This document shows, one piece after another, positions 50,343 to 51,125 of a stretch of 51,125 bases of DNA. The DNA is taken from NCBI RefSeq assembly GCF_017853185.1, contig NZ_JAFMJZ010000006.1, positions 1 through 51,125 of the forward strand, written 5' to 3'. Origin of the DNA: Mycolicibacterium sp. (GTDB lineage Bacteria; Actinomycetota; Actinomycetes; Mycobacteriales; Mycobacteriaceae). Position numbers and translations under genes: made by a program. Under the pieces are notes generated by a model. The model had not been told where the DNA came from, ran no database searches, and saw nothing but the letters and a program-made list of their open reading frames with translations. Every line of letters begins with the position of its first letter. Position 1 is the first letter of the stretch.

Positions 50343-50971
50343 TGTTGCCGATGTTCCCGCTGCAGTCGGCCCTACTTCCGGGGGAGACGCTGCCGCTGCG
50401 GATCTTCGAACCGCGGTACTCCCGGCTGGTGCAGGACTGCCTGGCCGCCGCGGACCCGGTGTTCGGGGTGGTGCTGATCAGTCAGGGCCGCGAGGTAGGC
50501 GGCGGCGATATCCGCAGCGACGTCGGGGTGCTGGCCCGGATCACCGACTGGGTGGAGGACGGGCCGGGGCAGTACCAGCTCGTCGCCGCGGCCGGAGAGC
50601 GGATCCGGGTCACCCGCTGGATGCCCGACGATCCCTATCCGATCGCCGAGACTCAGCTGTGGCCTGACGATCCGGGGCCCGCGGTGGGCCCCGACCGGAT
50701 CGGCGAGGTGGTGGACGCCGTCCTGACGCTCTACCGGCGGGTGTCCGACGCCGCCGGCGGCCGGCTGCGCCCGGACGCGCTGGCGGTCGACGCCGAAACC
50801 GCCGACGATCCGGGTCGGCACATCTACGCCCTGGCCACCAGGGTTCCGATGGGCCAGGCCGACCGGTACGCCGTGCTGTCCGCACCGACGCTGGCTGCGC
50901 GGGTCGACGCCCTGATCGATGCGGTTGAAACCGTCACCGCGATGGTCGAGTTCCAGCTGTCCGACGAGTGA
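50342..50971 (+). CDS. LON substrate-binding domain protein (Rv0434 type)
   Basis: A 209-residue stand-alone Lon N-terminal domain with no ATPase or protease part, corresponding to Rv0434. It opens MLPMFPLQSALLPGETLPLRIFEPRY, the standard LON start, followed by GVVLISQGREVGGG, IRVTRWMPDDPYPIAE and a helical C-terminal half. Such proteins may bind unfolded substrates. The start overlaps the lipoprotein stop by one base. A long frame reaching back into the YbdK-type gene is a shadow. Confidence 0.92.
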   Translation: MLPMFPLQSALLPGETLPLRIFEPRYSRLVQDCLAAADPVFGVVLISQGREVGGGDIRSDVGVLARITDWVEDGPGQYQLVAAAGERIRVTRWMPDDPYPIAETQLWPDDPGPAVGPDRIGEVVDAVLTLYRRVSDAAGGRLRPDALAVDAETADDPGRHIYALATRVPMGQADRYAVLSAPTLAARVDALIDAVETVTAMVEFQLSDE

Positions 50972-51020
50972 GTTGTTCCCAGGTTTGGGCACTCGGGGCG
51001 CGGGCCGCGGTTGGGCGCGA

Positions 51021-51026
51021 TATTGT
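51021..51026 (+). promoter_or_regulatory. -10 box upstream of the last gene
   Basis: TATTGT lies eight bases before the ATG at 51035, with no ribosome site between them. Confidence 0.4.
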
Positions 51027-51034
51027 TTCGCCCC

Positions 51035-51125
51035 ATGAAGCTCATCGGTCGGATTCTGGTCGCGCTGACACTCGCCGTGTCGGGTTTGTTCGTCGGCGTG
51101 GGGTCCTCGCAGGCGGCGTTGGACA
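51035..51125 (+). CDS. secreted protein, N-terminal signal peptide only (cut by window edge)
   Basis: Thirty codons are visible. They encode a basic start (MKLIGR), a hydrophobic core (ILVALTLAVSGLFVGVG) and a probable signal peptidase I site (SSQAA, then LD). The mature protein is outside the window, so its identity is not known. Confidence 0.65.
   Translation, partial: MKLIGRILVALTLAVSGLFVGVGSSQAALD

Overview
The window is a chromosomal segment of a mycobacterium. The evidence is high GC, frequent GTG starts, and many proteins found only or mainly in mycobacteria: TtfA, PknG/GlnH/GlnX, F420-dependent glucose-6-phosphate dehydrogenase, VirR, LpqL and an LpqN-type lipoprotein. As I remember the genomes, gene content and order resemble the rapid growers (Mycolicibacterium, M. 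smegmatis type) more than M. tuberculosis. The Rv0356c-Rv0384c block lies inverted relative to Rv0390-Rv0434 when H37Rv numbering is used. I see no insertion sequence, phage gene, tRNA, rRNA or CRISPR array. No gap between genes exceeds 300 bases.

Layout. 0-2 kb: a truncated acetyl-CoA synthetase with a small partner gene, a GAP/Sap-type membrane protein and a small hypothetical gene, all on the minus strand. 2-8.2 kb: clpB behind an HspR operator (HAIR) that overlaps a SigH-type promoter; then ttfA (mycolate transport) and a tightly packed SDR-pyrE-hypothetical-SpoU methyltransferase operon. 8.2-18.8 kb: a GH76 protein, an LpqN-like lipoprotein, a small four-cysteine secreted protein, DedA, fructose-bisphosphate aldolase, a membrane protein of the Rv0361 type, a DUF3151 protein, a CDF metal exporter with a likely operator, an M50 protease, purA and a hotdog thioesterase. 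18.8-25.8 kb: an MMPL transporter, a second Rv0361-type protein, rhodanese-metZ, an SDR and an MBL hydrolase.

25.8-36 kb: the fgd-pta-ackA operon, and facing it the glnX-glnH-pknG operon, in which an extracytoplasmic binding protein and a membrane protein feed the kinase PknG; then mutT3. 35.4-44.7 kb: thiamine synthesis. thiE (minus) diverges from thiO-thiS-thiG-lpqL (plus), the latter behind a TPP riboswitch. A second TPP riboswitch leads thiD, and thiC is not present here. Between them lie a SulP transporter, a small DoxX-like protein and a Baeyer-Villiger-type monooxygenase. 44.7-51.1 kb: an oxidoreductase, xthA, def, a DUF3263 gene, virR, sodC, a YbdK-type carboxylate-amine ligase, a small lipoprotein, a LON-domain protein and the start of a secreted protein.

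No new multi-gene defence or mobile system is visible. The most unusual signals are regulatory and structural. A 33-bp tandem repeat multiplies the glnH start codon inside the pknG operon. Five further short tandem duplications also sit at gene junctions. A 23-bp divergent promoter appears to drive fgd and an MBL hydrolase as leaderless mRNAs. TANNNT -10 boxes lie 6-8 nt before the start codon at many other genes.
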